A DNA stretch of 44,123 bases from the NCBI GenBank assembly GCA_902602795.1, contig CACKSF010000006.1:1-44123 (forward strand), in the 5' to 3' direction. The DNA is from an uncultured Fidelibacterota bacterium (GTDB taxonomy: Bacteria; Fidelibacterota; Marinisomatia; Marinisomatales; UBA1611). Both the position numbers and the translations under genes were made by a program. The notes beneath the pieces were generated by a model. That model saw nothing but the letters and a program-made list of their open reading frames with translations. It made no database searches and was not told the origin of the DNA. Positions 9,062-17,721 of this stretch are shown piece after piece. How positions within the stretch are numbered: position 1 is the first letter of the stretch; every line of letters begins with the position of its first letter.

Positions 9062-9835
9062 TTATATAATCCCTCTGTTAGAATGTTTTATAAAATCAAG
9101 AATCTTTTGGATTACTTTTGTTTTGGGAAATTCTGATTCAATTTTTTCAATAGCTGTTTTTCTATTTCCTCCTGAACGGAAAAATCCCCTATATGCTTTT
9201 TTTATTGAATTCATATCTTTTTTTGAGAAACCGCGTCTTTTTAATCCAACTATATTCACACCCTTGTACTCAAGAGGGTGATTTGCAGCGATTATAAAAG
9301 GAGGGACATCTTGGACGGCTCTAAATCCTCCCCCAATTAAGGCATGGTCTCCGATTTGAGTAAATTGGTGCACTAGCACACCTCCACCAAGTACGGCCCA
9401 GTTTCCAATTTGTACATGCCCACCTAACGTAGCGAGATTAGACATAATAACATTATCACCAACCAAACAATCATGAGCGATATGAGTTGAAGCCATCAAT
9501 AAAACATTTGACCCTACTTCTGTCCTCCCTAAATCGATAGTTCCTTTATTAATAGTAACATATTCTCTTATTATTGTATTGTTGCCTATTTTAGTAAATG
9601 TTTTTTCTCCACCGTATTTTAAATCTTGAGGGATTTCTCCAATGGAACTAGAATGAAAGATTTTACAATTGTCGCCAATTATGGTATCACAAGCTATAGT
9701 AACATTATTGCCGATATAACAATTATCTCCAATCTTTACATTTTTTTCTATTACTGAAAAAGGACCAACCTTTATATTAGAACCCATATCTGCACATTCT
9801 GCAATTATTGCAGTAGGATGAATTATTGTAGAAAT
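9062..9835 (-). CDS. lpxA: UDP-GlcNAc acyltransferase LpxA, probable ATT start
   Basis: A left-handed beta-helix of hexapeptide repeats that adds a 3-hydroxyacyl chain to UDP-GlcNAc (or UDP-GlcNAc3N), the first step of lipid A synthesis. The catalytic block is THIAHDCLVGDNV, and the C-terminal part has QDVPPFIIAANHP and GLKRRGFS. The first ATG (9787) gives 241 residues and cuts off the conserved IHPTAIIAECAD, which is encoded in frame just upstream. Between the in-frame TAG at 9854-9856 and that ATG there is no ATG, GTG, TTG or CTG. ATT at 9835, one base after the fabZ stop and following a weak GAG, gives a normal 257 residues, so I use it. Confidence 0.85.
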   Translation of the reverse strand: MSTIIHPTAIIAECADMGSNIKVGPFSVIEKNVKIGDNCYIGNNVTIACDTIIGDNCKIFHSSSIGEIPQDLKYGGEKTFTKIGNNTIIREYVTINKGTIDLGRTEVGSNVLLMASTHIAHDCLVGDNVIMSNLATLGGHVQIGNWAVLGGGVLVHQFTQIGDHALIGGGFRAVQDVPPFIIAANHPLEYKGVNIVGLKRRGFSKKDMNSIKKAYRGFFRSGGNRKTAIEKIESEFPKTKVIQKILDFIKHSNRGII

Positions 9836-9836
9836 T

Positions 9837-10301
9837 TTATTCTCGAATTCTATCTACAAGGTTAGCTGAAAAAAAAGCTTCAGCAACAATTTCATCATCA
9901 ACTTTACAAACACCATGAAATTTGCAAAGATTTAATTTTTTTTTAACTAATGTCATATAGACCATTAACTGATCACCTGGAATAATTGGTTTCCTAAATT
10001 TTGTTTTTTCCACCGCTGAAAAAAACATATTAGTAGACAAAGGATCTTCAACTTGGCTTAACATTAGGAACGAACCTGCTTGCGCCATTATTTCTAATGA
10101 TAAAACTCCAGGCATAACAGGTTGTCCTGGAAAATGTCCTTGAAAAAAAGGTTCATTAATAGTCATGTTTTTTAAAGCGATTAGACGTTCTCCTGGTTCT
10201 GTTATTTTTATTCTATCAATTAGAATAAAAGGATATCTATGTGGAAGAACTTTGATAATATCATTTATATCAAACTTTGTTTGACTTTTGAATTGGTTCA
10301 T
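9837..10301 (-). CDS. fabZ: 3-hydroxyacyl-ACP dehydratase FabZ
   Basis: 154 residues, a single hot-dog domain. It dehydrates 3-hydroxyacyl-ACP to trans-2-enoyl-ACP in fatty acid elongation. HRYPFILIDRI lies near the N-terminus, and the active site GHFPGQPVMPGVLSLEIMAQ contains the catalytic His and Glu. The ATG has an AAGGAAT ribosome site inside the end of lpxC, with a 4-nt gap. Many Bacteroidetes fuse lpxC and fabZ; here they are separate genes. The position between lpxC and lpxA is conserved because FabZ and LpxA compete for 3-hydroxyacyl-ACP. Confidence 0.96.
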   Translation of the reverse strand: MNQFKSQTKFDINDIIKVLPHRYPFILIDRIKITEPGERLIALKNMTINEPFFQGHFPGQPVMPGVLSLEIMAQAGSFLMLSQVEDPLSTNMFFSAVEKTKFRKPIIPGDQLMVYMTLVKKKLNLCKFHGVCKVDDEIVAEAFFSANLVDRIRE

Positions 10302-10305
10302 TGTC

Positions 10306-11250
10306 TTATTCCTTTCTTAAACCTTTTAATTCTTTGGAATAATGTTTTTTTAATTTTTTAACAAACTCAACGTTGCTTGCATGTCCTGCTCTAGCAGCTG
10401 TAACATGCCCTTTAATTGGAACTCCCAACAATGCTAAATCCCCAATTAAATCAAGAGTCTTATGCCTTACCGGCTCATTTTTAAACCTTAGTACTTTACC
10501 ATTTAATATACCGTTCGCACCTTGAATAATATTATGCTCTATACCAAATAAGTCTTTCAAACGATCCATCTCTATAGAATCAATCTCTTTATCAATGATA
10601 ACAACTGCGTTATCCAGCCCTCCTCCTTTAATTAACCCCTGCTCTTTAAGCATTTCCACCTCACTTAAAAAACAAAAAGTTCTTGCAGGGGCAACTTCAA
10701 AAGAAAAATCTTCTTCCATATTATAAATTGCCTCATATTGAGTACCTAAAGCTGGTAAGGGGTACTCCACCATAAATGTTATCCTAAAACGATCAGAAGG
10801 AATTACATGTATATCAATATCCCTGTAAGAATTAGTATAATTAACAGCACGTGTTATTTCTAAAACTCTTCTCTTTTTACTCTGAATCTTTATCCCAGCT
10901 TTAATTAAGCACTCAACGAAATCTTTTGCACTACCATCCATTACTGGAGGTTCTTTACCGTTTAATTCAATTAAAATATTATCTAAACGAAGTCCACTTA
11001 CAGCTGCAAGAGCATGTTCCACAGTATGAATTCTTACATCATTCTCTTCAATTGTGGTTCCTCTAGAAATGTCTACAACATGGTCTATGTCTGCTTTTAC
11101 TTCCAGGCAATTAGGGATATCAGACCTTACAAAGCGAATACCAAAGTCTTCTGGTGCGGGGTGAAAAGTTATTATTGTTTCAACACCTGTGTGAAGGCCA
11201 ACTCCTTCACAAGATTGAGAAGTCCTTATTGTTCTTTGATTTCTTTCCAT
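10306..11250 (-). CDS. lpxC: UDP-3-O-acyl-N-acetylglucosamine deacetylase LpxC
   Basis: 314 residues. This is the zinc deacetylase that commits the pathway to lipid A. Zinc ligands are visible: His79 in IHTVEHALAA (with Glu78 as general base), then His263 and Asp267 in RHKTLDLIGDLALLG; His290 in ARAGHASNVEF is the expected second catalytic residue. The numbering of the first pair matches E. coli LpxC. MDGSAKDF marks the first domain's substrate loop. It starts 7 nt after lpxD and ends 4 nt before fabZ. No FabZ fusion is present. Confidence 0.96.
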   Translation of the reverse strand: MERNQRTIRTSQSCEGVGLHTGVETIITFHPAPEDFGIRFVRSDIPNCLEVKADIDHVVDISRGTTIEENDVRIHTVEHALAAVSGLRLDNILIELNGKEPPVMDGSAKDFVECLIKAGIKIQSKKRRVLEITRAVNYTNSYRDIDIHVIPSDRFRITFMVEYPLPALGTQYEAIYNMEEDFSFEVAPARTFCFLSEVEMLKEQGLIKGGGLDNAVVIIDKEIDSIEMDRLKDLFGIEHNIIQGANGILNGKVLRFKNEPVRHKTLDLIGDLALLGVPIKGHVTAARAGHASNVEFVKKLKKHYSKELKGLRKE

Positions 11251-11257
11251 TAGAAAT

Positions 11258-12271
11258 TTAACTATCTTTTATTTCTTTACTCAATTCAGAAACTTTTCTT
11301 TTAAGTTTATCAATTTCATTAATAAGTGCTTGTCTGCGATTATGATCTTTGATATCTCTTGCAGGAAAACCTGCATATATCATATCACCTTTTAGTGATT
11401 TTGTAACGCCAGATTTCGAAGCAAAAACTGAATTATTCCCAATTTTTAAATGTGGAGCGATTCCTACCTGCCCTGCAAAAATACAAAAATCACCTATCAC
11501 TGTACTACCTGCAACAGCAAACCCAGCAGTAATCAAACAGCCCTTACCAATTTTTACATTATGGGCAATGTGAACTAGGTTATCTATTTTTGTCATTTCA
11601 CCTATTACAGTACTTCCTATTGTTCCCCTATCAACTGAGCAATTAGATCCAATCTCCACATCACTTTCAATTACAGCATTACCAGTTTGAGGTATCTTTT
11701 CATGACTCCCGTCAACTGTAACAAAACCAAAGCCGTCTGAACCTATTGTAGTACCGCTATGAATAATTACATTAGATCCAATATTTGAATTATTATAAAC
11801 AGATACATTAGCTTTCAACTCACAATTATTTCCTAAAATAGTATCCGCGCCAATAAAGGTGTTTGAGCCAACTTTACATCCATCTCCAATTTTAACGCCT
11901 TTTTCAATACATGCACCCGGGGCAATAGAAACCTTTTCCCCTATTTTAGCATACTTAGAAACATAAGCCATTGAATGTATAATTGGATTTTCTTTTAAAA
12001 CTGGATTAAAAAGCCTTAAGGTTTTAGCCATAGCAAACTGTGAATTCTGAACAACAATCCCTCTTCTTTTATTTAAAAAAATTTTTTCTTCAACTATGAC
12101 AGCATCTGCATTTGTAGTCTCTAAGTATTTTTTATAAGCAGGATTACTTAAAAAAGTAATAGTGCCAGAGCTAGCATCTTGTATTTGAGATACCCCTTTT
12201 ATAAGATGGCTAGAATCTCCAATAACTTCCCCTCCAATTTTGGAAGCTATTTCCCCTAATGTAATTTCCAA
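11258..12271 (-). CDS. lpxD: UDP-3-O-(3-hydroxyacyl)glucosamine N-acyltransferase LpxD
   Basis: 337 residues. It adds the N-linked 3-hydroxyacyl chain in the third step of lipid A synthesis. An N-terminal uridine-binding domain (about residues 1-100, with [11 protein letters not shown]) precedes a left-handed beta-helix with many hexapeptide repeats. The active-site block [14 protein letters not shown] supplies the catalytic His, and a C-terminal charged helix (about 310-337) follows. The start is TTG at 12271, one base after the skp-like stop; no ATG lies near the conserved N-terminus. The order skp-lpxD-fabZ-lpxA is common in Gram-negatives. Confidence 0.95.
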   Translation of the reverse strand: MEITLGEIASKIGGEVIGDSSHLIKGVSQIQDASSGTITFLSNPAYKKYLETTNADAVIVEEKIFLNKRRGIVVQNSQFAMAKTLRLFNPVLKENPIIHSMAYVSKYAKIGEKVSIAPGACIEKGVKIGDGCKVGSNTFIGADTILGNNCELKANVSVYNNSNIGSNVIIHSGTTIGSDGFGFVTVDGSHEKIPQTGNAVIESDVEIGSNCSVDRGTIGSTVIGEMTKIDNLVHIAHNVKIGKGCLITAGFAVAGSTVIGDFCIFAGQVGIAPHLKIGNNSVFASKSGVTKSLKGDMIYAGFPARDIKDHNRRQALINEIDKLKRKVSELSKEIKDS

Positions 12272-12272
12272 T

Positions 12273-12800
12273 CTACTTATCTGATTTTAAATTTCGTAAC
12301 TCATGCAACACATCATCAGTCATATCATATTTTGGTTTAAAATATAACAATCCAACAGATGCATCAATTATATAATCATATCCACCATCAATTGCTACTT
12401 TATCAACAGCCTTTTTTACTTTGCCTAAAATTTCATATTCCATTTGAGCCTGCTTGCGCATAAGTTCTCCTTGTGGACCGATTTTTTCAGCTTGATACGT
12501 TTGTATTGATTGCTCCATTTGCACTAATTCTTGTTTGATACTTTCACCCTTATCCAATGCCATAAGGCGCTTGACTTCATAATCCTGTTTTAAGCTATCC
12601 ATTTTAAGAACCATTTTATCAAATTCAGTTTGAACTTTCCTATATTCTAACTGTAATTGGGATTCCGCTTCCTTAAAATCTTCAAACTCAGTTCGAATTC
12701 TTTCAGATAGGATGTATCCAATTTTCAATTGCGCTGTAGTTGGTGTTAAAAATAAAATAAAGTAAAATAGAATAATTAAATACTTATAAGACCTTTTCAA
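12273..12800 (-). CDS. OmpH/Skp-family periplasmic chaperone
   Basis: 175 residues. A signal peptide (about residues 1-23, ending near TPTTAQ) is followed by [10 protein letters not shown], the conserved first strand of the OmpH/Skp family. A long charged helical coiled coil (about 40-125) forms the tentacles, and [14 protein letters not shown] is the return strand. Skp trimers hold unfolded outer-membrane proteins in the periplasm for BamA. The start is TTG at 12800 with a good GGAG ribosome site 7 nt upstream. It is 16 nt downstream of bamA, the usual partnership. Confidence 0.9.
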   Translation of the reverse strand: MKRSYKYLIILFYFILFLTPTTAQLKIGYILSERIRTEFEDFKEAESQLQLEYRKVQTEFDKMVLKMDSLKQDYEVKRLMALDKGESIKQELVQMEQSIQTYQAEKIGPQGELMRKQAQMEYEILGKVKKAVDKVAIDGGYDYIIDASVGLLYFKPKYDMTDDVLHELRNLKSDK

Positions 12801-12816
12801 GATTTTCTCCTTCTAA

Positions 12817-15240
12817 TTAAAATTGTTGACCAAATGTAAGAGTTGTTTTCCATTCAGGCTTTAATTTACCATTAATATCAACTCTGTCGAAGCCTCTTGC
12901 CAAATCAAAACCCAACATCCCAATCATCGGCATAAAGAATCTAACTCCCACTCCTACAGATCGTTTTAAATCAATAGGACCTGATCTAGGAAGGCTAAGT
13001 CGTTCCATCAAATCGGTTGAAGACCAAACATTACCCATTTCAGCAAAAATCATTCCGTAAACTACAGGGTTTTCAGCGAAAGGGACTCTGAATTCTGTAC
13101 TAAACTTTACTAAAGTATTACCACCAATCGGATTTCCTGTGCTAGTAAGAGGGCCAACTCTATTGTCATCATAACCTCTTAAAACATTACCGTAAGGTAT
13201 TCCATTACCACCCATTATAAACCTGTCGTTATAAGGTATATAAGAGGGGCTATTATTATTTGAAGGAAGTTCTTTTATTACACCTATCTTCATTGAATTC
13301 ATTAATACAAATTTCCAGAATGTTGGTGTAAACCATTCAAGATTGAGAGTATGCTTTTGAAAATTTTCTTGCCCACCTAACTTCCATCCAGATAATGTTG
13401 AATTTAAAGAGAAATGAGAGCCAATAGTTGGGAATTCAGGATGATCTCTGCTATCCCTGCGAATGGATTGAATTAAGCTTATGCCATCTGACTTAGTTCT
13501 TCCTCCTGCATAATTATCTATATCTGCCTGACTTCCTCTATACTGCCTTCTATGTATTTGTAATTGCCATGTCCCTCTAAAAAAGTCATCAGGCCATTTA
13601 AAAATACGACCAAGCATAATACTAGCTCCTGCAATAGTTGTCTCCAAAGGAGAGTAGTACATAGTTGATCCACCCATCATTCTATAATAAAGAGAACCGC
13701 CTACAAGATTTTTGGTGTCATTTACCATAGGATCAGTAAAACTAATACTTGCAGAACGACTTTTAGGCCTATCAGAATTGTAGGATTGGTATGCATATGA
13801 GTTTTGACCGCCTCCACTAACACCAGCATTAAAACTAAAACTAAGACTTTGACCTCTTCCTCGAAAATTTGGCAAAGAAATTCCTCCTCCTCCTGTTAAG
13901 CCTAAATATTGAGAGTAGCCCATATTAGCACTAGCTTGCCCTGCAGGCTTTTCTTCAACATTAAATTCAACATCAACTTTATCATCGGATACAGGTAAGA
14001 TGTTAGGCGCTGCATTAGCAAAAAAATTCAACATCATTACTTCTCTATAGCTCCGTGCAATTCTTTCTTGATTATATACATCGCCTGGGAATATTCTAAG
14101 CTGCCTACGAATTACATTCTCACGAGTTCGTGTATTTCCTTGCACAATAATACTATTAATATAAACTTTATGGTTTTCAGTTATCACAAAGTGAATATCA
14201 AGAGAATCTAATCCAATTGGAGTTATTTGAGGTTCAATGCGACTATAAATATATCCCCTATCTAAATACAACCCTTGAACCCTTGAATATAGCGCGAGAT
14301 TAAAACCTTCTTCACTAAATTGCTCCCCTTTCACAAGAGCAAGTGTGTTTTGTAAATCTTCTTCGCTAAAAAGGGACATGCCTTCCCAAGAAAAATTTCT
14401 ATATTTATACTTTTCTCCCTCGGAAATAAAAACGATAATATTCATTTTTTTTGAGTCATTAAAATATTGAATCGTATCTTTTAAGATCTCAAAATCTCTA
14501 TATCCTTTATTCTCATAAAATGTAGACAATAATTCTAAATCTTCTTTAAAGTTTGAATTGTTAAATGTAGATCTCCAAAACATATAAAAAGGCTGTTGTT
14601 TTGTTTCTTTCATCTGCCAACGCAGACGAAAGTCCGAGAAAGAATTATTACCCTTAAAAACTATTTTGTTAATCTTTGTTTTTTTGTTTTCAGAAATAAT
14701 AAACACAACATTCCGAACAAGCTCTTTATGCTTGACAGCGTTTGTTTCAGATTTATCTTCTGGTAAAGTTAATAATGGCTTTATCTCCACATTTAAATAT
14801 CCTTTTTCGGCATAAAGCTTTTCAATAAGGCTCTTACTAATTTGCAATGTATTTGGTTTTAATCTTTGCCCTTTAGTTAAACCAAGTTCTTCTTCGAACT
14901 TAGATTTTTTAATTTTTCTATTGCCCTCATATTTAATATCTCCTAAAATATAATTTTCTATTACTTTAATTACTAAAAATAAACCATCCTCAGTCTCTTT
15001 TTCATATTCCAATTGAATATCTTGAAAAAGACCTAGTTGCCACAAACGTTTAATCGCTCTCGGAAAATCTGTTAGATTAACTAATTCTCCTTCTTTAAGT
15101 CCAGAAGTGAAAATAATTGTGTTTTTTGATGTGCTTGTATTACCAACCACATCAACTTTGGCTAAAGCAATTTTATTTGGATTTTGGGCAGACAATAATT
15201 GGGAGATTAAAATTATTCCCAAAAAATAATATTTATTCAT
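12817..15240 (-). CDS. bamA: Outer membrane assembly factor BamA
   Basis: 807 residues, the normal length. A signal peptide (about 1-18) precedes POTRA repeats (about 25-425; DVVGNTSTSKNTII, GDIKYEGNRKIKKSKF and VQGNTRTRENVIRRQL mark individual units). The Omp85 barrel (about 435-807) includes GGNGIPYGNVLRGYDDN, which carries the family's conserved RGY-type loop-6 motif, and ends in FGQQF with the terminal Phe. BamA is the essential core of the machine that folds outer-membrane barrels. Its ATG overlaps the uppS stop (ATGA), so translation is coupled. Confidence 0.96.
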   Translation of the reverse strand: MNKYYFLGIILISQLLSAQNPNKIALAKVDVVGNTSTSKNTIIFTSGLKEGELVNLTDFPRAIKRLWQLGLFQDIQLEYEKETEDGLFLVIKVIENYILGDIKYEGNRKIKKSKFEEELGLTKGQRLKPNTLQISKSLIEKLYAEKGYLNVEIKPLLTLPEDKSETNAVKHKELVRNVVFIISENKKTKINKIVFKGNNSFSDFRLRWQMKETKQQPFYMFWRSTFNNSNFKEDLELLSTFYENKGYRDFEILKDTIQYFNDSKKMNIIVFISEGEKYKYRNFSWEGMSLFSEEDLQNTLALVKGEQFSEEGFNLALYSRVQGLYLDRGYIYSRIEPQITPIGLDSLDIHFVITENHKVYINSIIVQGNTRTRENVIRRQLRIFPGDVYNQERIARSYREVMMLNFFANAAPNILPVSDDKVDVEFNVEEKPAGQASANMGYSQYLGLTGGGGISLPNFRGRGQSLSFSFNAGVSGGGQNSYAYQSYNSDRPKSRSASISFTDPMVNDTKNLVGGSLYYRMMGGSTMYYSPLETTIAGASIMLGRIFKWPDDFFRGTWQLQIHRRQYRGSQADIDNYAGGRTKSDGISLIQSIRRDSRDHPEFPTIGSHFSLNSTLSGWKLGGQENFQKHTLNLEWFTPTFWKFVLMNSMKIGVIKELPSNNNSPSYIPYNDRFIMGGNGIPYGNVLRGYDDNRVGPLTSTGNPIGGNTLVKFSTEFRVPFAENPVVYGMIFAEMGNVWSSTDLMERLSLPRSGPIDLKRSVGVGVRFFMPMIGMLGFDLARGFDRVDINGKLKPEWKTTLTFGQQF

Positions 15241-15989
15241 AATTTTTTTATTTGGTCACTTACTTTTCCAAAGCGCCTCTCTCGATTTTGGTAGTCATTT
15301 ATTGAATCGATTAATTGTTGCTCTCTAAAATTAGGCCAATATGCATCGGTCATATAAATCTCAGTATATGCACTTTGCCATAATAAAAAGTTACTTAATC
15401 TATATTCACCACTAGTACGAATCATTAAATCCGGATCAGGAATATTTTTTGTATATAACTGTTGTGAGAAAAAAGCTTCGTCTACTTGATCAATTTTTAA
15501 CTCTCCATTTTGGATTTTTGCAATTGTTAATTTTACAGCATCTAAAATTTCTTTTCTACTACCATAATTGATAGCAAGGCAAAGATTTAACCCCGAATTT
15601 TGTGAGGTTAATTCCTCACCATTTTTTAATCCATTAACTGTAGATTTTGGTAAAGACTCTAATTCTCCAATTATTTTAAATTGAACATTATTTTTATGTA
15701 ATTCTTTAACTTCAATATTTATAGTTTTTAACAGCAAAGACATTAATGCTTTTACTTCTGATGGGGGCCTCCTCCAGTTTTCTGTTGAAAATGTATACAA
15801 AGTCAGATAATTAACGCCAATCTCTCCACATACCCTTGTAATTTCCCTTACAGAATTAATTCCCTCTCTATGCCCTGCTATTCGGGGCAGGGATCTATCT
15901 CGGGCCCAACGTCCATTACCATCCATTATTATAGCTATATGATTTGGTATGTTACCGTCTAATATTTTATCTCTTAGTGAATTTGACAT
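15237..15989 (-). CDS. uppS: Isoprenyl transferase (undecaprenyl diphosphate synthase)
   Basis: 250 residues from the ATG at 15989. An in-frame TTG at 16034 would add 15 residues unlike the family, so I prefer the ATG although no clear ribosome site is seen. HIAIIMDGNGRWA holds the catalytic Asp (Asp23), YTFSTENWRRP and LMIRTSGEYRLSNFLLWQ are the other cis-prenyltransferase signatures. It condenses isopentenyl diphosphate units into the C55 carrier for peptidoglycan and O-antigen. First gene of the leftward envelope operon, followed by bamA with a 4-nt overlap. cdsA, which usually follows uppS, is missing here. Confidence 0.95.
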   Translation of the reverse strand: MSNSLRDKILDGNIPNHIAIIMDGNGRWARDRSLPRIAGHREGINSVREITRVCGEIGVNYLTLYTFSTENWRRPPSEVKALMSLLLKTINIEVKELHKNNVQFKIIGELESLPKSTVNGLKNGEELTSQNSGLNLCLAINYGSRKEILDAVKLTIAKIQNGELKIDQVDEAFFSQQLYTKNIPDPDLMIRTSGEYRLSNFLLWQSAYTEIYMTDAYWPNFREQQLIDSINDYQNRERRFGKVSDQIKKL

Positions 15990-16101
15990 TATAGAAAAGT
16001 GGACAAAATTACTCTCTGCAAGCGGACTAAACAACCCACATGATTATCTTAAAGGTTTATAATCAATTTAACGAGTTGAATAATAAGAATGTTTCAACAA
16101 A

Positions 16102-17205
16102 CTATAGCTTTATTATTTTCGAAACTTGATCAGCCAAGCTAAAGTACACTTCACCTACTTTGTGATTAGAATCAGAAATAACAATCGGAACTCCAGAGTC
16201 TGTCGCATTCATAATTTCTTTTGATAATGGAATTTTACCTAATAAAGGTACTCCAAGTCTTTCGCTTTCTTTTTTACCACCGTCTTTCTTAAAAATATCA
16301 ATGTTAATATTAAAATTCCCATTTACATCAATTTCTAGTTGTTCATTATTAATCTGAATTTTTGAATTTGGATTGTTTGTATTCCCAGATAACGATAGAC
16401 CTGACATATTTTCAATCACACCTAGCACTGGGGTATTAACCTTTTTAAACATATCAGCTCCTTTTCTGACATCAGAAAGAGCAATATCTTGTGGAGTTGT
16501 AACAATAATCGATCCTGTCATTTTTATTTTTTGAGTTAAGGTTAATTGTATGTCTCCGGTTCCCGGTGGTAAATCTAAAATTAGAAAATCTAAACTGCCC
16601 CATTCAACATCCATAAAAAACTGTTCTGTCATTCTTGAAACAAGTGGCCCTCGCCAAATAACAGGAGTTTTATTACCACTAATGAATCCGAAGCTCATAA
16701 CTTGCATTCCATATTTTTCTAGAGGAATCAATTTTTTTTCTTGAGTCATTTTTGGTTGCTCAAATAAATCCAAAGCTATTGGTAGCGAAGGCCCATAAAT
16801 ATCTAGATCTAAAAGGCCTACTTTAAATTTATTTTTTGCTAATGCGCAAGCAAGATTAACTGCTATAGTTGACTTTCCAACTCCGCCTTTACCGCTAGCT
16901 ATTGCAATTATATTTTTAATATTGTCTAAACTCTTCGCAACATTTTGATTTGAAGTTTGAACTGGAGTCGATTTATCTTTACTAAGTTTTATTTTTAAGT
17001 TTTCAACTTTGGATGATAAAAGACTTTCAATAGCCTTAATTATTAATTGTTTCTTTTCATCATTTTGAGATGAAATATTCAATTGAATTTCAACACTGTC
17101 TTCATTTACGTTAATATCTTTTACCATCCCAAAAGAAACTATATCCCTATTAAAACCAGGGTATTTTATGGTTTTTAATAACTCTAGAATTTGATTATTT
17201 TTCAT
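16102..17205 (-). CDS. Mrp/ApbC-type P-loop ATPase lacking the CxxC motif
   Basis: 367 residues. An N-terminal MIP18/DUF59 domain (about 1-80) joins a MinD-like ATPase with the deviant Walker A ASGKGGVGKSTIAVNLA, then DIYGPSLP and DLPPGTGDIQLTL. The family binds and transfers Fe-S clusters, classically through a CxxC just after the IENMS motif. Here IENMSG is followed by LSLSGNTNNPN and an Asn-rich stretch before GGKKESERLGVPLLG. The only cysteine in the protein is near the Walker A. Some Bacteroidetes Mrps also lack CxxC, so cluster binding is uncertain. The start ATG has no ribosome site and lies 10 nt from the ferredoxin terminator hairpin. Confidence 0.9.
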   Translation of the reverse strand: MKNNQILELLKTIKYPGFNRDIVSFGMVKDINVNEDSVEIQLNISSQNDEKKQLIIKAIESLLSSKVENLKIKLSKDKSTPVQTSNQNVAKSLDNIKNIIAIASGKGGVGKSTIAVNLACALAKNKFKVGLLDLDIYGPSLPIALDLFEQPKMTQEKKLIPLEKYGMQVMSFGFISGNKTPVIWRGPLVSRMTEQFFMDVEWGSLDFLILDLPPGTGDIQLTLTQKIKMTGSIIVTTPQDIALSDVRKGADMFKKVNTPVLGVIENMSGLSLSGNTNNPNSKIQINNEQLEIDVNGNFNINIDIFKKDGGKKESERLGVPLLGKIPLSKEIMNATDSGVPIVISDSNHKVGEVYFSLADQVSKIIKL

Positions 17206-17215
17206 TTTTTAATAA

Positions 17216-17243
17216 AAAAGCGGTTGCAAGTACAACCGCTTTT
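17216..17243 (-). terminator. Rho-independent terminator after the ferredoxin gene
   Basis: A perfect 11-bp inverted repeat, AAAAGCGGTTG and CAACCGCTTTT, with a 6-nt loop. On the minus strand it is followed by a run of T (TTTTTTATT). It lies 23 nt after the ferredoxin stop and ends 10 nt before the mrp start, so the poly-U tract would run almost into the mrp initiation region. Confidence 0.88.
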
Positions 17244-17266
17244 GACCACGTTTAATCATTAATATT

Positions 17267-17572
17267 TTAACCTGAGTATTCTCTACCAAACCAATCATAA
17301 TTAACTTTTATGTAGCTATTCCACTCATCTGGAACTTCACTTTCTTCAAAGATAGCCTCAACGGGGCACTCAGGCTCACAAGCACCACAATCAATACACT
17401 CTTCGGGATCGATATACAGTGAGTCATTATCTTTTGGAATAAAGCCTTCTACTTTAGCTTCAGCACCAGCGCCTTCTTTATCGGTTGGCCCATGGATACA
17501 ATCAACAGGACAAACTTCTACACATGCAGTATCACAAGTTCCAACACAGGGTTCACAAATAATATAAGCCAT
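17267..17572 (-). CDS. Seven-iron-type dicluster ferredoxin with inserted loop
   Basis: 101 residues. It is a small soluble electron carrier. The N-terminus CEPC..C...CVEVCPVDC matches Thermus-type 3Fe-4S/4Fe-4S ferredoxins (C9-x7-C17-x3-C21P) with one extra Cys at 13, and the second motif is CIDCGACEPECPVEAI. Between them is a loop of roughly 17 extra residues (after IHGP) compared with the Thermus protein; similar insertions occur in FCB-group ferredoxins as I recall them. The C-terminal PDEWNSYI helix is family-typical. The ATG has an AAAGGAG ribosome site, and a strong terminator follows, so it is probably its own transcript. Confidence 0.9.
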   Translation of the reverse strand: MAYIICEPCVGTCDTACVEVCPVDCIHGPTDKEGAGAEAKVEGFIPKDNDSLYIDPEECIDCGACEPECPVEAIFEESEVPDEWNSYIKVNYDWFGREYSG

Positions 17573-17721
17573 TCTTGTACTCCTTTAAAATAACTTAATT
17601 TTTAGATTGAATAAGGTTGCAATTTAAAGGCAAAAACTAAACTGTTGAAAATGTTTTGAAATAATTTATTCATAAATTATGAAGTAATAAAAATATTTAA
17701 AAAATTAGGTTAATATAATTA

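Noticed and set aside
15989-16034. Longer uppS start (TTG at 16034)
   Set aside because: The extra 15 residues match no family N-terminus, and the ATG at 15989 gives the normal length.
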